Shown piece by piece: positions 4,025-6,127 of a stretch of DNA of 6,127 bases. The stretch spans positions 1 to 6,127 of the forward strand of contig CAYXGV010000054.1 of NCBI GenBank assembly GCA_964464685.1, given 5' to 3'. A program made the position numbers and the translations under genes. This stretch comes from JABIBU01 sp964464685 (GTDB lineage: Bacteria > Patescibacteriota > Patescibacteriia > Magasanikbacterales > UBA922). Under the pieces are notes generated by a model, which was not told the origin of the DNA, did no database searches, and saw only the letters and a list, made by a program, of their open reading frames with translations. Numbering within the stretch: position 1 is the stretch's first letter; each line of letters starts with the position of its first letter.

Positions 4025-5443
4025 ATGCCAGACCTCTCAACAATAGATTATTCAATCATCGGAATATATTTTGTAGCAATAATCCTCATTGGTTATTTTG
4101 TAAAGAAAAAAATAACCAATGTGCCAGATTATTTTTTGGCTGGGCGTAGATTGACCTTGCCGATTTTTGTCGCCACGCTGGTCAGTACTTGGTATGGTGG
4201 CACTATGGGAGTTGTTGAGTTGTCATTCGATTATGGAATAGTGAACTGGCTCACACAAGGATTTTTTTGGTATCTTAGTTATTTATTTTTTGCATTTTTT
4301 TTGGCGCGAAAAATTCGTGAGTCAAATCTCTATACAATTTCTGATCAGCTAGAAAAATTTTATGATAAAAAAGTTAGATTACTCGGCGCGATTTTTAATT
4401 TTCTCTTGGTCACACCGGCTCCATATATTTTATCTCTCGGCGTAATATTTAGTCTAATGTTTGGTTGGCCAGCCTGGGTAGGAATTGTACTCGGATCTAT
4501 TATCACACTTTTCTATACTTATCGTGGTGGTTTTGTAGGCGATGTAATAACCGATGTGATTCAGTTTTTTCTAATGTTTGTCGGTGTTGGTCTTATTATT
4601 CCTTTTGCTATTGCTCAGTTTGGTGGATTAGAATTTCTACAAGCCAATTTGCCAGCCAGCCATTTTGCCTTAACAGGGGAGTGGACTACGCAGATGATTT
4701 TGGTCTGGGGTTTTATCGCTTTTTGGACTCTCGTTGATCCAAGTTTTTATCAACGCTGTTATGCGACAAAAGATTCCAGTATTCCCAAAAAAGGAATTTT
4801 GATTTCTATTTTATTTTGGCTTGTGTTTGATGTCTTTACTACTACCATCGGTATGTATGCCAGAGCTACTATGCCAGAGTTAGATCCGGTCACAGCCCTG
4901 CCAACTTTTGCAACCGCAGTTTTGCCGACTGTTTTTGTTGGATTATTTTTTACCGGCTTGCTGGCTTCTATCATGAGTACGATCGATTCATTTACTTTGC
5001 TCGGGGGTATGACTTTGTCGCATGATATTTATAAAAAAGTTTTGAGGCCTGATATAACTGAGGCGCAAGAATTGAAAGCAACTAGAATTGGAGTAGTGAT
5101 AACATTAGTTTTTTCTGTCATCATTGCTTTGTTTGCCAGCTCAATTATTGGCATCTGGTACACGATCGGCACTGTTGGTATTTCAGCTCTTCTTGTTCCA
5201 ATTTTGTTTGGTTTCTTCTACAAGAAAAAAATACCAGCAAGCGCGGCATTTTATAGCATCATCTTTGGAAGTCTCACTGCTGTAGTCTGGTTGGTCTGGG
5301 GTTACACACACCTAGACTATGGCTGGCCAGTTTATTGGTTTAATATTGAACCAATGTATCCGGGATTGCTGGCTAGTTTGGTTGTGTTTTTGGGAATTTT
5401 AACACGGAAGACACAGAAGGTAATGGGGGACACGGAAGTTTAG
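4025..5443 (+). CDS. Sodium:solute symporter (SSS family), candidate thiamine or precursor importer
   Basis: This 472-aa inner-membrane protein couples solute uptake to sodium entry. Family signatures: DYFLAGRRL (35-43), TYRGGFVGDVITDVIQ (165-180), DPSFYQRCYATKD (238-250), and GLLASIMSTIDSFTLLGG (311-328), whose Ser/Thr residues match the Na2 sodium site region of the LeuT fold. About 11-13 hydrophobic segments run from residue 9 to 459, matching the normal length. The ATG at 4025 is preferred over the TTG at 3989, which falls in a repeat; no strong ribosome-binding site is visible. Substrate cannot be read from sequence. Its place after a TPP riboswitch and thiN suggests thiamine or its pyrimidine precursor: an SSS-type transporter called ThiV has been proposed for thiamine loci by comparative genomics. 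The last 13 residues (TRKTQKVMGDTEV) are encoded by a dispersed repeat and are probably an acquired tail. Generic symporter of unrelated use is the alternative. Confidence 0.9.
   Translation: MPDLSTIDYSIIGIYFVAIILIGYFVKKKITNVPDYFLAGRRLTLPIFVATLVSTWYGGTMGVVELSFDYGIVNWLTQGFFWYLSYLFFAFFLARKIRESNLYTISDQLEKFYDKKVRLLGAIFNFLLVTPAPYILSLGVIFSLMFGWPAWVGIVLGSIITLFYTYRGGFVGDVITDVIQFFLMFVGVGLIIPFAIAQFGGLEFLQANLPASHFALTGEWTTQMILVWGFIAFWTLVDPSFYQRCYATKDSSIPKKGILISILFWLVFDVFTTTIGMYARATMPELDPVTALPTFATAVLPTVFVGLFFTGLLASIMSTIDSFTLLGGMTLSHDIYKKVLRPDITEAQELKATRIGVVITLVFSVIIALFASSIIGIWYTIGTVGISALLVPILFGFFYKKKIPASAAFYSIIFGSLTAVVWLVWGYTHLDYGWPVYWFNIEPMYPGLLASLVVFLGILTRKTQKVMGDTEV
5404..5442. repeat. ACACGGAAGACACAGAAGG-type repeat, copy 1, encoding the symporter tail
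   Basis: This 39-nt stretch matches 6069-6107 at 34 of 39 positions in the same orientation. It supplies codons for the last 13 residues and most of the TAG stop codon. Repeats built of ACACGGAAG/ACACAGAAG words are familiar as intergenic repeats in environmental genomes. Confidence 0.75.
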
Positions 5444-5454
5444 AACGTACTTTG

Positions 5455-5494
5455 GTACGTACTTATAGTACGGTCTATAGTACGTACTATTTTA
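5455..5494 (+). terminator. Probable terminator after the symporter
   Basis: A 13-bp stem pairs 5455-5468 (GTACGTACTTATAG) with 5475-5487 (CTATAGTACGTAC) around TACGGT, with one bulged T. It is followed by TATTTTAATT, a modest T-tract. It lies 12 nt after the stop codon. The word GTAC is repeated through the arms and just upstream. Confidence 0.65.
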
Positions 5495-5507
5495 ATTAGA
5501 ATTATAG

Positions 5508-5535
5508 ATAGGGGGACACCCCCTATTACCCCCGC
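5508..5535. repeat. Intergenic GGGGGACACCCCC repeat related to the second dusB insertion
   Basis: TAGGGGG (5509-5515) and CCCCCTA (5519-5525) form a tight 7-bp hairpin, followed by TTACCCCC. The part ACACCCCCTATTACCCCC closely resembles ACACCCCCCTTTATCCCCCC at 1204-1223 in dusB, suggesting the same repeat family in an intergenic setting. Confidence 0.55.
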
Positions 5536-5536
5536 G

Positions 5537-5578
5537 AAAAAAAGAATGACCCGCCAAGTAAAATCTGGCGGGTCATTC
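5537..5578 (-). terminator. Rho-independent terminator of the minus-strand orphan gene
   Basis: A perfect 13-bp stem pairs 5544-5556 (GAATGACCCGCCA) with 5566-5578 (TGGCGGGTCATTC) around a 9-nt loop. On the minus strand it is followed by seven Ts (the A-run at 5537-5543). It lies 28 nt beyond the minus-strand stop codon. This is the best terminator in the window. Confidence 0.92.
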
Positions 5579-5606
5579 AGTGGTTGGGGGAAGGTGCTCG
5601 TGGTCG

Positions 5607-5963
5607 TTAGACCTCGAGACCCTCCACTTCCGTGGGGTCAAGTTTGGATTCACCTTTGGGGAAGATCACGTATAGCACTCCTGGGAGGGTGAAGTACAAC
5701 ACTCTGTTCTGCTGGACGTTTTGCAGTCTTGCCTTCTTGGGGTTGATGATCAATGAGGAGTGCTCCGGGTTGGACAACTTCCATTTTTTGGAGCCCCCCT
5801 GATGTATCACCGGCATCTCGGCCATCCACTTCGTGGTGATGTGGATAAATCCGTTCCTGAGCCTAATCCTTTCAATGGGTCCACGGAAGATGGATTGACC
5901 TTTGTGACACTTAATATCTCCCCCTACTAGATCTGTGCGCGCTAAAACATCTTTCCAGTGCAT
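5607..5963 (-). CDS. Unrecognised 118-aa protein
   Basis: I do not recognise this gene with confidence. The product starts MHWKDVLARTDLVGGDIKCH and seems rich in short beta strands (FIHITTKWMAE, SSLIINPKKARLQNV, RVLYFTLPGVLYVIFPKG), with an acidic end (LDPTEVEGLEV). There is no signal peptide or membrane helix, so a small cytoplasmic beta-barrel or sandwich is a reasonable guess. The ATG whose first base is 5963 is chosen because GAGAGGGG lies five bases upstream on the minus strand. An open-frame extension to 6098 runs across the promoter and should be dropped. G+C is higher than in the AT-rich genes here and resembles the 157-aa orphan gene. It has its own promoter and strong terminator, with no operon partner. 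Confidence 0.8.
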   Translation of the reverse strand: MHWKDVLARTDLVGGDIKCHKGQSIFRGPIERIRLRNGFIHITTKWMAEMPVIHQGGSKKWKLSNPEHSSLIINPKKARLQNVQQNRVLYFTLPGVLYVIFPKGESKLDPTEVEGLEV

Positions 5964-6015
5964 GTTTACCCCTCTCGGTTTGGTTGATGACCTTGGTTTC
6001 ACTGAATATGTATGT

Positions 6016-6044
6016 ATCATTACAAATATAAGGGGTTTTGTCAA
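6016..6044 (-). promoter_or_regulatory. Promoter of the minus-strand orphan gene
   Basis: On the minus strand a perfect -35 TTGACA (6044-6039) is followed after 17 nt by AATGAT (6021-6016). The -10 box is weak but preceded by TGT, an extended -10 signal. The leader to the ATG at 5963 would be roughly 45 nt. The layout mirrors that of the other orphan gene. Confidence 0.7.
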
Positions 6045-6068
6045 GTTTTTGTTTGTATTATTTACTAT

Positions 6069-6107
6069 ACAGAAGACACAGAAGGTGGTGGAGGACACGG
6101 AATTTTA
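6069..6107. repeat. ACACGGAAGACACAGAAGG-type repeat, copy 2
   Basis: This is the intergenic copy of the repeat that forms the 3' end of the symporter gene, in the same orientation, 34 of 39 bases identical. It lies between the minus-strand promoter and the window's right edge. Confidence 0.75.
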
Positions 6108-6109
6108 AT

Positions 6110-6127
6110 AACAGAAAACCACCCTTC
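6110..6127 (-). terminator. Possible right half of a terminator, cut by the window edge
   Basis: AAAACCACCC at 6115-6124 repeats ten bases of the outer arm of the long terminator at 2661-2675. Read on the minus strand it is GGGTGGTTTT followed by CTGTT, like the 3' arm and T-tract of a terminator for a minus-strand gene lying beyond the window. The other arm is not visible. Confidence 0.4.

Noticed and set aside
3925..4149. Short plus-strand open frame before and over the symporter start
   Set aside because: It reads through a repeat and is out of frame with the clearly supported symporter.
5964..6098. N-terminal extension of the minus-strand orphan gene
   Set aside because: It crosses the TTGACA promoter and part of a dispersed repeat; the ATG at 5963 has a good ribosome-binding site.
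1..6127. Recoded UGA (as in Absconditabacteria or Gracilibacteria)
   Set aside because: TGA ends the recombinase at a normal family length, and no TGA occurs inside the conserved proteins.

Overview
The window reads as a piece of an AT-rich bacterial chromosome, most likely from the Candidate Phyla Radiation (Patescibacteria) or a similar uncultivated lineage with a reduced genome. This placement is an inference. It rests on standard-code genes that use TAA, TAG and TGA as stops, a vitamin-salvage style thiamine locus without biosynthesis genes, and an unusually dense load of different short palindromic repeats between and inside genes. I see no rRNA, tRNA, CRISPR array or complete insertion sequence.

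Layout from left to right. (1) 84-1912 is a two-gene operon: an AT-rich XerC/D-like tyrosine recombinase overlapping by 4 bp a DusB-type tRNA-dihydrouridine synthase, closed by a rho-independent terminator at 1934-1970. The dus gene carries two small palindromic elements inserted in frame. (2) 2020-2740 is a self-contained unit with a near-consensus promoter, one unrecognised 157-aa gene of clearly higher G+C than most neighbours, and a very long hairpin terminator. (3) 2787-3730 is a thiamine locus: near-consensus promoter, TPP riboswitch starting about at the predicted transcription start, a candidate terminator/antiterminator platform, and thiN (thiamine pyrophosphokinase). thiN is tightly bracketed by two inverted copies of a TGTCATTGCGAGGA-ended repeat. 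(4) 4025-5443 is a sodium:solute symporter, ending in a repeat-encoded tail and followed by a hairpin. (5) 5544-6044 on the minus strand is a second stand-alone unit (promoter, unrecognised 118-aa gene, strong terminator). The right edge probably holds the terminator of a third minus-strand unit.

How the genes may work together: the riboswitch senses thiamine pyrophosphate (TPP) and should shut off thiN when TPP is plentiful. The symporter downstream is a candidate thiamine (or precursor) importer, giving an import-then-pyrophosphorylate salvage route. Whether the symporter is really under the riboswitch is uncertain, because a repeat with terminator-like properties lies between the two genes. 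The two orphan genes have no recognisable function and look like independently transcribed single-gene modules.

The strongest unusual signal is not one new enzyme system. It is the amount of small-repeat insertion: at least six repeat types in 6.1 kb, three of them entering or extending protein-coding sequence.
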